Below, in pieces: positions 10,504-22,229 of a stretch of DNA of 64,000 nt. Position 1 is the first letter of the stretch; each line of letters opens with the position of its first letter. Location of the stretch: the NCBI GenBank assembly GCA_030710605.1, contig CP092871.1:73003171-73067170 (forward strand), in the 5' to 3' direction. This DNA is from Cordylochernes scorpioides (taxonomy: Eukaryota > Arthropoda > Arachnida > Pseudoscorpiones > Chernetidae). A program made the translations under genes and the position numbers. The notes beneath the pieces are model-generated. The model saw nothing but the letters and a program-made list of their open reading frames with translations. It had not been told where the DNA came from and did not search any database.

Positions 10504-11818
10504 TACAAGGTATGTCCCATAAGTTCCCGGACTGGGTCCATAAAAAAAAGGTAACATTTTTAAAAAATTTTTTTATTAAAACTTTTCAAAGTAATCCCCC
10601 CTTGCTTCAACGCACCAGCGCCATCGTTTCTCCCAATTGTCGAAACAGTTTTTATAAGCCTCTTTTGGAATGCTCTTCAATGCTAACGGCGATTTTTCTA
10701 TTATGTCATCCCTGGTGTCAAAATGTCTTCCTTTTAGAACTGCTTTAAGTTTGGGGAACAGGAAAAAGTCAATTGGTGCGATGTCTGGGAAATAGGGTGG
10801 TTGAAGTAGGATTTGTGTCCCGTTTTTTCGCCAAAAAGCTAGTCATCAAGTGCGCTGTGTGAGGGCGAGCATTGTCATGGTGTAGGATCCAGCCACCATT
10901 AGTCCATTTTTCTGGCCTTTTTTTTCGAATCGCTTCCCTTAGACGGCGAAGAATGCCCAAATACATTTCCTTAATAACTGTTTGGCCTGCAGGAAGATAC
11001 TCGTGATGAACAATGCCCTTGTTATCCGAAAAAGCGACCAGCAACACCTTGTTTCTGGATTTTTTGGGTCTAGGCTCACCCTAACCTCTCCACTCGGCAG
11101 ATTGAGGTTTGGTTTCAGGGTCATAGCCATAGACCCATGTCTCGTCGCCTGTGATTATCTTGTCTTTCCATTCTGTTTCCGTTCTTGTCATTTTCATCAT
11201 GTCCTCACAGGTTGCAAGCCGACACAGTTTTTGCTCATTGGTGAGGAATCTTGGGATGAATTTTGCAGGAGTCTTTTTGAGCTTCAAATCTTCGGTTACG
11301 ATCCTTCCAATCGTTGTTTTAGAGATACCTGTGTCTTGCTCTAGCTCCAGCAAAGTGGTTCGAGGATTTTCTTTTATCAAATCGGTGATTTTTTGCACAT
11401 TTTCATCAGTCCTTTGAAATTTTGGGCGTCCTTGACGAGGATCATCTATAATGGAAATTCTGCCAGCTTTAAATCTAGAATGCCATTCAAAAACAGTTGT
11501 TCTCTTTGGGGCGTCATTGGGGAATGCTTTATTAAGCATTTCAAAAGTTTCGGTTGCTGATATTTGAAGTTTCACACAAAATTCTATGCAAATCCTCTGC
11601 TTCAATTTTTGTTCCATCGTAAAATCGCCGCAGCGCTAGGTGTGACCTTTAAATAAATTAGAATAACCGTAGCGCGCGCGCAAGTACCGCCTCGATATTG
11701 GTACCACCGTGTAGCCAGATATTTTTTTCTATAATAAACAGTCAAATTCATTTACATTTTTCATTTATTTATTTTTTTTTATGGACCCAGTCCGGGAACT
11801 TATGGGACATACCTTGTA
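10504..11818 (-). mobile_element. mariner element (DD34D), near complete
   Basis: Terminal inverted repeats are perfect over at least 30 bp, beginning caaggtatgtcccataagtt at 10506 and ending with the complement at 11816, flanked by TA. The length of about 1.3 kb is normal for mariner. The single transposase gene lies on the minus strand and is broken. Copy 2 preserves the uninserted site near 45699 (gtctgtatcccgat), so insertion at a TA can be read directly. The left flank carries one more TA unit than expected. Confidence 0.95.
10576..11617 (-). pseudogene. mariner transposase, DD34D, inactivated
   Basis: The frame starts at ATG 11615-11617 and would end at TAA 10576-10578, about 347 codons, which is the usual mariner size. 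The N-terminal ~110 residues form the helix-turn-helix DNA-binding region (KRTTVFEWHSRF, GISKTTIGRI). The catalytic triad is visible as ITGDETWVYGYD, HHDNARPHTA and FPDIAPIDFF. The last two Asp residues have 34 between them once the frame is followed, the mariner signature. Two lesions break it: an in-frame TAG at 11081-11083, and one extra base in the A run at 10823-10828, after which the frame must shift to read through the third Asp. It would excise and reinsert mariner DNA if intact. Confidence 0.93.
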
Positions 11819-11862
11819 TATCCCGATATACATGCTGGAAGGTACAACTTTCCTTTAGTCCC

Positions 11863-11912
11863 CTAAGGAAGGTGACGAAAGCGAAATATTGAAAACGTCG
11901 GGAAATAAACAA
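11863..11912 (+). repeat. Hairpin-CGAAA-AATAAA module
   Basis: It reads cctaaggaaggtgacgaaag, then cgaaatattgaaaacgtcgg and gaaataaa. The same sequence recurs at 45775-45822 as part of the duplication. It matches the module described at 7862 and 17100. Function unknown. Confidence 0.4.
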
Positions 11913-12959
11913 CTCAAAAACAGTTGATGAATTCTGTAATATTTAAATCAAATATAAAGTGAGTTATTTAATCCCAAAAGCATTAAAGTACACCCATCTG
12001 TTATTTAGCCTATTTATATTTGTGTGCTCTATTATGCAAACAAGTTGTGATTATTTTTGTGATAAAAATAAATTGCATTTTCACCATGGAGTTCGTCTTC
12101 AAATATTTTATCTTTAAAGACCAATATTTTTGGTCCTTTTGAAGGGATTAAAGTCGGAATTTATTTTCAATTTCGATTAATAGGATGACATATTTCTTCA
12201 TTAAAAGCAACGCTTCATCTCAAATCACGATTTTCTACGAATAAGGCATGTCCTTGTTCAGATTGAAATTTTACAATTATAGAATACTGATACTGAATGA
12301 GGCTATTTTCAGAAAGGCAGTGAGCGTTTATATATAAAGACCTTCATTGGAACTAGACTTCAATAGATCAGAACGGCCACAACATGATTATGTTGAAAGA
12401 AGCAAGAAGTCATTTCCAAAGAACAAATAGTTGAAACCTAAGAACAGAGGTTCATGAAGCCCTGATCAATCGCAATTTTTTTCAAAGCGTATAATTCATC
12501 CACATATGACATATAGTACCATCATATTATTCTTGGAGAATGTCGTGTTTTCTACACATTGATTGCCTCAAATCTCAGACACAATAAAAGATAATCCTTA
12601 TTTTGACAAATTCAACAACTCTTCAGCACACACCTTATATCTATCCCTTTATATATACATAATTTTTCGTTTTTTTAATTTTTCTTTTCCTCTCATGCAA
12701 TATATATACATATTTACCACATTTTTCTTCTTAAAAAAAAAAAGAAAGAATAACAAATCAGCACATTGAATCACTACAGATAAGAACAAAGAATCTTCAT
12801 GGCAAAGGTGCAATAACCATTGTGCTATCCACAAACTTCAGCTTCTCACCAACAGAGCTTCATTCGATATTATAATCTTCATTGTGTGTGTGTTCTTGTC
12901 GAAAACTACACGGTCTTCATGACGAAGAACGAAGTGTTGAATCTTCACGACAAGAATAC

Positions 12960-13745
12960 AATGGACACTATGCAATCCATAAACTTCCTCTAAGATACCG
13001 TACTACCACTATCCTTTGTTTTAACCTTCATGGGACAAAAAAAAACAAAGCATTGATGCCTCACGACAAAGGGACAAGAGGCTCTCGACAATTTCCAAAA
13101 CTTATAATTTCCGAACCTCTATCATACAGTACCAGCAGCATCCTCTTTTGTAACCTCTCGAAGAACAAAGAGGCCATACAAGAATTCCACTGAAGCAGCT
13201 GCGATGGCGCGGCATGAATTTAAATTACTCCAAGATGAATTTTAATAGAAATATGACACAGTAATGGGCAGTTGGGGGATACCGGCAATTAAGTCGACGT
13301 TAGCCAAGCACATTGTGTGATGGCTTCATCTGGGATGTCCGAAAGAGGCGTGGTTTCAAGCGTAATTGATGCCTCAAGGGGCGGGGCTAACCCTTGATGC
13401 CCCAAGGGACGACCTACGCCCCTGACCTATTTCCCTGCCAAAGGATCCCTCCTAGACAACTTCCCGGAAGGCACAAAAAAATCAGCATCCGTTAAAGACA
13501 ATCGATGGGCGTTCCTCAAACGGCAATTAGACCCTGGGTACATATACCACCGCAAGGCTAGGCGTGAACATGGCGATTGAATGCTTTCTAAATAACAACC
13601 CCAGCTATGTAATTATCTCTAAGTGTCTTCATACCCATCATCCATATATTTAAAGTGAGATTGCAGGATAAAGAGCTTTCAACAGAATGATTAACTCAAA
13701 GTTGAGAAAGATTTAAATAAAGGTTTTGAGAAATGGTAGAAAACG
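12960..13745. repeat. Near-identical tract shared with copy 2
   Basis: Aligning by eye with 46855-47640, the tract is almost free of differences. From about 13200 to 13735 I see none, and one substitution follows near 13749. The segment immediately upstream (about 12780-12960) differs at roughly one base in seven. The tract is richer in GC than its surroundings and includes a 103-codon frame (12882-13193) with no recognisable domain. Recent gene conversion or constraint could explain it. Confidence 0.7.
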
Positions 13746-16000
13746 CTTTTTTTCTCTCTCTAAAGAGCTTGTAAAGTAATGTGGTATGAATTATGGACAA
13801 ATAAGTTGGTATTGTGGAGATAAAACCATACATTGTATGCAAAGTTATTTTAAAATATCATTTACATAGGAGATATTTGGTTGATCTGTTGTGTTGCTGC
13901 GTACAGTATAGGAATGTTGATTTTTCGAAAATGTTGCATTTGTTGACGCAATTGACAGGATTCGTCTACTGAAAGAACCTGACGAGCATTAGCTCAAGAT
14001 TCAAGAATTTTTGTCTTAATAAACATATTTTGTAGATTTATAAAAAAATTGAAGTCATCTTTAAAAATAAAGGTCAATATCCTCCCGGCAAAATTCCAAT
14101 CCAAATTAGATTCAGTTAATAACAGAATTTAAGGATGACAAAAAAAAAAAAGAGTTAACCTGTCAATACGCAAAGAAATATTTGGATAAATTTCTTTAAA
14201 ATATATATATTTTTAAAATTTAGATTATCAATAAAATATAAAATGAAAATTCAATACCAGTCCAATATCATTTAGCGTTCATTATCCTGGTTTTCTAAAC
14301 CACTGCCTAAATGTTCTACTGCAGACCGTGAACTATGATTCTTGAGTAAAAAACCTCCTGCATTTATAGAAGAGGAAAGGAAACAAAAGAAAGCTGATAT
14401 CTTTGCCAAATTAAAAAAAAAAGGAATATTTTAGAATACAGACCTAAACAAGAGACCATCAAAAATAAAGAATAAATAAGTGGAATTAGGGGAGTTAAGA
14501 GATTTAGCCTGAGAATAGAAGAGATATGCGATAGATAAGAAAGCAGGAATGCTTTTCAATAGACCAACCATCAACCAAAACGACAGAATACTTGGAGTAC
14601 AACCAGCGAGTCTCCACAACATTTATTCAAATACAAGAAAATTGCGTTATATTTTTATAAAAATAACAAAACCCTTACTCAATATGAAAGAAGAAACTTT
14701 TTGCGAATGGTTTTCAATCTTTTTATAAACACTTAATAGGTTTTTTAGATATTAATGACAGTGACTCTTTTCAAAATCTAATTTTATATGGTGGGTCAAG
14801 GTTTCATCCAGATAGATCAAATATTGTGGAAATGTAAACGTGAAACAAACAAAAACATTTATTTATATAGAGATGTGAGAGTGAATATACCGCGATATCA
14901 CAACCACTATCTTAGATTTGATTAAAAAGTTCAATTAGAGAAAAAGGTTCCTCCACTTAGAATGTCGTGTTTATTTTTCGCTCCAAAATATGTTTCAATT
15001 AAAGCTATGGAGATGTATTTTTATTGGGATGTGAAATTAAAATATAGATTTTTTTTTCAAAATAAATTTCCATGTAAAAATGTTCTATGTAAATATGATT
15101 CTGATATAAATTTATATCTTTGGGAAGAGATTGACGCCAAATTACTATGGAATTAAACGATTTAAAATAAACGCCCGAACTAATTTACATATTTCTGGCT
15201 GTAAAATATAATAATGATAATAATAAATTAATGAGCTCTCCTATTACCATTACTACTAATATATATTAGATAATAAAAACGTATATATTGGAATGAATAA
15301 AAGATTTATTTGCCAATATATCGGTTGGCTGAACGCCAACCTTTGTCAAGGCATTACATTTTTGTATACACAAACTCAGCGCCGCATAGTGTTATAATAT
15401 CACAGTTGAAATAATTTTAAAAAATACAAAGTATGGTGAGAGAAATCTGCCTTGGGCAAAAATATTATAAAAATTACACCCAGAATAAGTTAAATATCTT
15501 AAAATATTAAAGGAAAAATAATGAGGTCTATCTTATATTTTAAAATATTTGTAATACGTACATAAAATATAAACCATCAATAATTCATTAAGAGATAAAT
15601 GTAGAAATATATGTATCTATTAAAACATTTGAAAATATAATATGAGCCAAAATAATAATAACTAATACAATAGATAAGATGCTATGGGTTGGGCAAACAT
15701 TCACTTGGGAGGAACACGGGATCATAGGATAGTTTTAAATAAGAATGCACAGTGTCTTGAAGTATCTAAGTAACAAATTTAAATATTATCACTAAACATT
15801 TTTAGATTTTAATGAACTTTTGTAGGATGTGTGCTTTTTATGGGATCATATGGGTAGATAATAAAGTCGACTTTTATTTTGTAATTACGCTTAATTTACT
15901 CAACATTGATTCAATGTCAATTATTATTTATTAGTATATTTAATACATTTATAGATATGGGATTTTTTCAAAGATAATAAATTGATCCTTATAAAGAAAG
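13746..16000. other. Gene-free AT-rich duplicated stretch
   Basis: No gene is visible. It is colinear with 47640-50045 at roughly 95 per cent identity. Near 15312-15352 the minus strand reads ccttgacaaaggttggcgtt, cagccaaccgatatattgg and caaataaat, a further instance of the hairpin module and an inverted partner of 17100-17137. Confidence 0.5.
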
Positions 16001-16100
16001 NNNNNNNNNNNNNNNNNNNNNNNNNNNNNNNNNNNNNNNNNNNNNNNNNNNNNNNNNNNNNNNNNNNNNNNNNNNNNNNNNNNNNNNNNNNNNNNNNNNN
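16001..16100. other. Assembly gap (100 N)
   Basis: Exactly 100 N, a conventional gap of unknown size. It falls at the right end of duplication copy 1. What follows (tttttcataaattacg) does not match what follows the same point in copy 2 (aacacacctcttacag), so the gap hides a junction. Confidence 0.99.
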
Positions 16101-17530
16101 TTTTTTCATAAATTACGTACAGTTGTTATACCTTTCCGTGAAGTCACTCTGTGATCTTAATAATTGCCACAATGTTTATATAAGCTCTTTGTTCTTGATA
16201 GTATTTTGTTTGTCATATCCTCAAGGTTGTGTATTTATTTAAAAACTATTTTTTTAATCCACGGCGTCCATATGTGACGCCACCTTTGATCTGAAGGAAG
16301 CTTTCTCTCTATGAGACTTTAAATTTTTAAAAGAATTACATTTTGTTTATCCCTTATACAGCAAAGAATGCTTCAAAATTTTCTTCAAGACATTGCACAG
16401 ATAGAAGAACTTCCATCCAACTATTTTGACTTTGAATATCCATATGCACGCATATTTGAACAATTTCTTCCACAAAAATATCTTAGGAATGGTAAACTTA
16501 ACGTCTTTTGAGAGATTTTATATTTTCCATTCACAAAGGAAATTCTCAGATAGAACACACTGTAGCCAAATGTTTCTTCATTTAATGGCCAACAATCTAA
16601 TATGAAGAATATAGAATTTATCTTGCAGGAATATGTAAGATCAATACTTAACCGTCTCCTCTTTCCTTCTCATCCAGAGCAAAAAGCTGTGGGGTTCGTA
16701 CTCTCAAGGTATCAAACACACAGTATGCTGGATTTCTTTTAGCAATAAGTTTTAAAATAAATGGTATGGAAGAAGGAGATTTCCAGTTTTATATACGCGA
16801 CTACATCCTCAGAAGGGTTACAATCTAGTTTTAAAATGTTGGAGAACGCACTGTCGAGATAGAAGTCGGATGGAGTCAGACAATTCCCCCTAGCGGCGCA
16901 GCTCAGCAAGATCTCCCCCTTCCCACTTGTGTTTTGTTTTTGTTGTTTACTGGGGGCGTGGTACCTCTATGTAGAACGACTTTTGAAAATTATCCCGCAT
17001 GTGTTTCTTTTGAACGAAAAATCGAAATTTATTTAAACAGATATATATTAAACACATACCTCTATATCTTGTTGACACATATTAAATATGTTATAACACC
17101 TTGATAAAGGTTGGCGTTCAGCCAACTGAAATATTGTTAAAATAAATTATATTTTGATTCAATATATGCCTTTTTAATTAAACATACCTCTATGTGTTTC
17201 CTTTTTATTTTTAATTAAAATTACTTTATATAGGACATTGCTAAATATCTTCGATGTAAATTAACAAGGATATTCTATCAAAATACAATAAAGGTTGGAT
17301 AAATAGACTTACATATTTACATACCAAGACATGATCCATTTTTGCATATTCTTAGCTCAGTTTGCAGATACATACATTTTCAGATGATTTAATTTTTAAC
17401 AGATTTCATTAATATGAGTTAGTGTTTTCTTTTAGTTTGCTGTTTTCAAGGATGAAGGTTCAAATACTGGAAGGGAACAAGTAACCGGGAACAAGGAATT
17501 TGCGTTGTTTAACTTCAAGTTATTTTTCGT
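16101..17530. other. Gene-free stretch with one hairpin module
   Basis: No gene is visible. A GC-richer patch lies at about 16860-16990. At 17100-17150 the plus strand has ccttgataaaggttggcgtt, cagccaactgaaatattg and aaaataaat, the clearest form of the hairpin-GAAATATTG module: ggttggc pairs with gccaact-like sequence across the tip. Confidence 0.45.
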
Positions 17531-17531
17531 A

Positions 17532-17816
17532 GGGGTCGGTGAAAGGATGGTCTAAATCTTTGGTTTTAAACCCGGGTTCGATTCCCGCATTGGGCACTTT
17601 TTTTCTGATTAAAAAAAATGCTCCAATGGCCCCCCGATTCTTGCAAAGTCCATCCTCACCGGCGAGTGCAAGTAACCAAACGGGGCTCTGACACATTTGT
17701 AAGTGCAAAGTCGAACTGCTTTTCACATGTAGACATGTGGTGCACTTACAGTAAAAGTAGTCGCCTACTTCTACCCACTATGGTTATCATGGCCTGTACC
17801 ACGTGTACTAGGGATA
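17532..17816 (+). mobile_element. tRNA-derived SINE, head partly deleted
   Basis: It begins ggggtcggtgaaaggatgg, has the B box gggttcgattcccgc and the usual body, and ends ccacgtgtactagggataa. Compared with 30411, a few bases are missing between the A-box region and the B box. Confidence 0.85.
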
Positions 17817-18177
17817 AGCAAAAATGTATATTTTTTCATATTTAGATTTTCTTCTTTATTTAGTGCAATAGTAATTAGTATATTACATATTATCTAATTA
17901 TTTCTTTGTTTGTCACATAACAGCGCAGAAGTTGATGATACATTGGATTCCAAGAAAAATCTTTAAATTTTATGTTTTAGCGCTTTTTCTAATAAATATT
18001 TAACTTTTTGAAATGTGCCAAGAAATATATCTCTAGGCTCTTTTATATTTATATGAAAAATATTTATATTATATGCAATTTATATATTATATACACATTA
18101 TATTATATGTATATATATACCTTACATTTACATATGAGAGAGAGCGAAATGATATAATTGTTATATTAATTATATAA

Positions 18178-18558
18178 TACAAATGAAAACATCAAAACGC
18201 GAATGTTTCTTTTCACAAATAAATCAAACTTCTAATGTCCTTGCTGCGATGAAAAAAATATATATTAGGAGGACTTGGATCATCAGTGGTGAACCCTCCC
18301 AGCGGTTTCGCCAATTTAATCCACCAGACCGCTTCTCAGAGCTCTAATACTGTATTGGACGGTTCTGCTTATATACGCAGCACTGAAGGGTGGAATCTTA
18401 AAAATAGTAATCAAGCAAACTATGAACGTAAGCTTTTAGGACAGTAATATTTCATTTAAATATATGCATCGAGCAATTCGCTTCCACAAACAATAAGGAG
18501 TTTGATTTATTTGTGAAAAAAAAACAATCACGTTTTAGTGTTTTCATTTGTATTATAT
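18178..18558. mobile_element. Foldback element, family B
   Basis: The outer arms pair well: tacaaatgaaaacatcaaaa with the block ending tagtgttttcatttgta, continuing through gtttgatttatttgtgaaaa. The inner part carries the family marker ctaatactgtattggacggt. It has no coding capacity. It lies in the region between the two duplication copies, so it is an independent insertion. Confidence 0.7.
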
Positions 18559-18921
18559 AGATGGCGGGTTATTACTATGTATTAATTGTATAAATATTTA
18601 ATGTACATATAATGTAAATAGTAATATTATTGTGTAAAAGTTGTATGTATTTTTACTTAGTAGTACTAGTAGTACTTACTAGTACTTCGTTGGGGAACAC
18701 AAATCTTTTATATCTTCTTATTGCTTTTGAATAAGATAAATAAATAATATTTTCCGTTAATGCCAGGATGCTTATTGATTACACAAGATATTACAAGATG
18801 ACACTTGGACGGTCCTTCAAATCTTCAAAGAACTATTTTAACCGATGTCGAGTTCCCAATTAGCACCAATATGTATAAATATGGGAGTTTTCGAAAAGTT
18901 CAAAAAACATATTCAATGGCT

Positions 18922-19170
18922 ACACTCATGGACACAACTGCTGTCACTCAGCAATAACGGAACCTCATCCATCTTTGCCGAATGTACTTGCATTATAGAG
19001 AAGTTGTACCTTTTAGCATGTATATCAGGATTCAGACAATAACTCTGGAAGATATTACAGTGACCTTTATTAAAGACACACGAGATAACCAAGTGTAAAC
19101 AAAATTGTCCCTGTCTCCTTAAAAAAAAAAACGACCAGCGGCATCGATATATGAAACTTCATTAAATTTT
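18922..19170. mobile_element. TA-flanked MITE, rearranged
   Basis: It starts tacactcatggacacaactg, continues after an unrelated ~60-bp stretch with gttgtaccttttagcatgta, tcaggattcagacaataact and gacacacgagataaccaagt, and ends near aaacttcattaaattttg. These blocks define the MITE family seen intact at 56641. The right terminal repeat is degraded. Confidence 0.6.
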
Positions 19171-19559
19171 GTTTCTCTCTCTCTCTCTTTGAGTGTATTT
19201 AAAATTCGAAATATAAAAAAATCTTTCATCAAAATAACACATAAAATAATTATATTTTAACCATCATTAACTGAGGCATCTAGAAGTCGATATATGAGGA
19301 CAAGTTCTGGAGGGTGAAATGAATGGAAATAAAATGGTAGGAAGAGAAGATGTAGACTGGAAAGAGGAAGCTATGAAGAAAATAGTTTAAGATACAATTC
19401 GCCACTGAAGACAGGAAACAGTTCAAGAATAGAGAAACTGGAGAAAAGAATAAGATTGATTGAAAAAGTATGTATATATAAATATCATTCACCGAAATCA
19501 ACCAAGGGAGGTAGCGATAAAGATAAGTCAAGAATTTGAAAAACAAAAGAAAAATTTAA

Positions 19560-19765
19560 CAAAAAAAGACATCTCCTGATCGTGCAACTAAAAGTTGCTG
19601 ATGCCTTGCGCCGTCTATCGGAATAAATATCAAATAATCATTGAAATTTAATTATTTCACAATTGGCTAAATATTGAAATTCAACGATTAGTTGATATTC
19701 ATTCCATTGTACAAGCCATCAGAAAATTTTAGTTGCACAATCAGGAGATGCCTTTTTTCTTTAAT
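19560..19765. mobile_element. Inverted-repeat MITE (gcaactaaaagttgctgatg type)
   Basis: The left end, gacatctcctgatcgtgcaa then ctaaaagttgctgatg, faces tcagaaaattttagttgcac then aatcaggagatgcc on the right. The core contains the paired atatcaa...ttgatat blocks. It is the same family as 31524-31763, with more decay. Confidence 0.65.
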
Positions 19766-19779
19766 TTATCCACCTGAGA

Positions 19780-20585
19780 TCGCATTACAATTTACATTTT
19801 GGACTATTTTTTCAAAAAGAAGAATGTGTTTATATGTAAATATCCATGATATACAGAGCGTTATTAAGAATGTGTTGTAGGGAGAGAGAGAAAGAAATTA
19901 TTAAAAGAGAATGACGGCTCAACACATGTCGACACGAAGCTATCATCTAAACCAATCATCCAGAATCAATCTACACCTATATATTGATGGAGACATCCCA
20001 TAATAGTTTCAGATGTATCTCTGATACATATCAAGTCATCATCAATAATGAATATCATTAGTCTAAACATGGTCATCATCTTCTAATCATCCTACAGCGA
20101 CATATAAATGGCTCTTGCTGGAGTCGCTAGCCATCCATTCTACAACAACATGTTTGGCATTAATTCGCCATTTATTTCTCTTTCTTCGAATATTCTAATG
20201 ACATTCTCGTCTTCCTATTTGCATAATTTCATTGAGGAATATCGATTGGTTTCTATATTTTTAAAATAAGTTTTCTGTAGGAGATTGCCGAATTTTCCTC
20301 CATCTGGGAATGTTGGACGAAGAATGCGAGAAAAAAATGATTCACACTCAAACCTTTCTTGAGCTACCCATCTAAAGAGCGACCACTTTTATGAATTAAA
20401 AAGGCTTGACTGATCTAATTCGATCTTCAATTAGCGACCACCGCCAGAAGAAACAAAGCGTTTTCATGTTTTTGGATGATCTCTTATGGGAGGTTCAGCT
20501 GCAATTAAAGCACTAGGACATTTGTGTTGGGATCAAGGTTTTTGGCTGGAAACTTTGTAAAAAAAATAGAACGCTTCTTAATAAC
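19780..20585. other. Gene-free stretch
   Basis: Scattered short frames only. I recognise no gene, RNA or repeat family here. Confidence 0.35.
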
Positions 20586-20589
20586 AAAT

Positions 20590-20770
20590 AGAAACATAAT
20601 CGCTATAAACAATATCATGATCACTATATATCATATATATCGTTATATACGATGTATATTCGTTATATACAATATATATATAATCGCTATATACAATATT
20701 CAAATAATCGCTATATACAATATATATAATCACCGTAAACCATATATACATAATAACTATATAGACAATA
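20590..20770. repeat. AT-rich imperfect tandem repeat
   Basis: Repeated variants of ataatcgctatatacaatat, about 20-27 bp long, occur in degenerate tandem. The 121-codon plus-strand frame across it is made of this low-complexity sequence and is not a credible gene. Confidence 0.7.
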
Positions 20771-21540
20771 TTTACATACTCACTTTTAATTTAAACTGCC
20801 AATTCTATATCTCTGTTGTCAAAGAAATACTTGATTATCACTATTTTATAAAATTAATGCAATATTATTTTCCGAAGACGATTAGGTGATCATCTATTGA
20901 CCTTACCGGAGGTATGATAGACATTTAGGGGAATGAAGGGAAAGGTAGACAGAATCTAATAGAATGGAAGCCCGGAATATATGAAGAGGTGACGAGAGGT
21001 TTATTTACTACAGGTCGAAATAACGTTCCATGCCCCTGTTACTACGATAGTGATGCAAATTTCAACACTTTGCATATATTTTAGTAAAGTATGATGTATA
21101 TAAATACTTTGGAAAATTGTGATGTATAGTGTACAGGGTGGCCAAAAGTTGTAATGAAGAAGATATTATCAGCTGAAATATAAATATATTTCAATATAAA
21201 GTTCTTTCTTTTACCATAGGTTTGTTAGGTTTAATCTTCCAAATATCCCATTACAATTCTGTAGAAAATTCCTTCCTAAAGGAAATCTTGATTTTCATTG
21301 ATATTTTGGTAAAATGGAAACATGCACCTTCATCAGGGAGTCCAGAATATTAGATGGCACCAAGCGTATTTATTTCTTGAGAGGTTTTAAAACGATGATA
21401 AATCATGATTTAGTCATCAATCAAACATTGGATTCAGATCAGGTTTTCTTTGAAGAGTTTTGCGTAGTCTGATTGGATATAGCCATGACCAGTTAGAATG
21501 GTTATTTAAGTGTATTCAATTTTTTTATTCTTTGTGCAGC
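20771..21540. other. Gene-free stretch
   Basis: No gene recognised. Ordinary AT-rich sequence. Confidence 0.35.
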
Positions 21541-21544
21541 GTGT

Positions 21545-21610
21545 ATGTGGTGACAATTGACAATTTAAAATGGTTTATTGACATCTAGTCAACGGTCAAG
21601 AGAGAGTTTA
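21545..21610 (-). mobile_element. 3' tail of a non-LTR retrotransposon
   Basis: On the minus strand the blocks gactagatgtcaataaacc and attgtcaattgtc match the tail of the LINE at 23175-23610 (gacaagaagtcaataaaatt, attgtcaattgtc) and the plus-strand tail near 24372. Upstream sequence to about 21900 may belong to it, but I cannot read a protein there. Confidence 0.5.
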
Positions 21611-21920
21611 CAGAGTTTAAAACAGTAGAGAAAATATATACACCAGACGAGGCCTTCTCAGAAGGTACGTCTGGATCCTATCAGGAGCTTAGAATCGTCT
21701 CGAGTTCAGACTTGCGAGTTATGGAATCCGTGTCCCCAGCGATGACTGTGTTGAGGAACTTGACAAGAATAATCTTGTGTTTAGGTAAGGTATCCGAGAG
21801 GAAACTCTTCCTAAGATGGGGGTACAGGACCGCGTGTGTGTGTCTTTTAGTGTGGAGTGTAAACGTCTTGACGGAACAGCAAATATCTTTAGTCTCATTG
21901 GTGTAATAATTTTTTTTGTT

Positions 21921-22228
21921 GCTTATCCCTAGTACACGTGGTACAGGCCATGATAATCATGGTGGGTAGTTAGCGATTGCTTTTTACTGTAAGCGCACCA
22001 CATGTCTACACATGTGAAAAGCAGTTCGACTTTGCACTTACAAATGTGCCAGAGCCCCGTTTGGTTACTTGCACTCGCTGGTGGGGTTGGACTTTTGCAA
22101 GAATCGGGGGCCATTGGAGCATTTTATTTATTTATTATTATTATTTTTTAAACAGAAAAAAGTGTCCAATGCGGGAATCGAACCCGGGTCGTAGTGGTCG
22201 AAAACCAAACGGTTTAACCAGTCTTCCA
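21921..22228 (-). mobile_element. tRNA-derived SINE, full length
   Basis: It is the reverse orientation of the 30411 SINE: it opens (on plus) with atccctagtacacgtggtac, shows the catgataatcatgg palindrome, and ends with the complement of the B box (gcgggaatcgaacccgg) and ggtcgaaaaccaaacggttt. This head type closely matches 30411-30708. Confidence 0.9.
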
Positions 22229-22229
22229 A

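Larger units (their letters stand above)
10365..11849. mobile_element. TA-flanked MITE interrupted by a mariner
   Basis: The left terminal repeat starts cactcatggacaaaaactta after a TA. The internal blocks (gaggcaattttgttcacact, ggttatctcgtgtctt, cccgatatacatgctg) match the intact relative at 45559-45751. A mariner of 1.3 kb splits it. Compared with copy 2, about 33 bp that include the right terminal repeat are missing just after cctttagt, so this copy has lost one end. Confidence 0.75.
1490..16000. repeat. Long direct duplication, copy 1
   Basis: This segment is colinear with 29370-50045 in the same orientation. Similarity starts near 1490 (attattggcatta) and runs to the assembly gap at 16001. 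Identity looks variable: about 85 per cent in places, and essentially 100 per cent over about 780 bp (12960-13745). The copies differ by discrete insertions and deletions that are listed separately. The copy ends exactly at a run of N, so its true right border cannot be seen. It could be a genuine segmental duplication or a second haplotype placed beside the first by the assembler. Confidence 0.9.

Noticed and set aside
12882-13193. 103-codon frame in the high-identity tract as a host gene
   Set aside because: The copy-2 version differs by frameshifting changes near its 5' end and there is no recognisable domain.
15924-16242. Frames crossing 16001-16100
   Set aside because: They consist mostly of N from the assembly gap.
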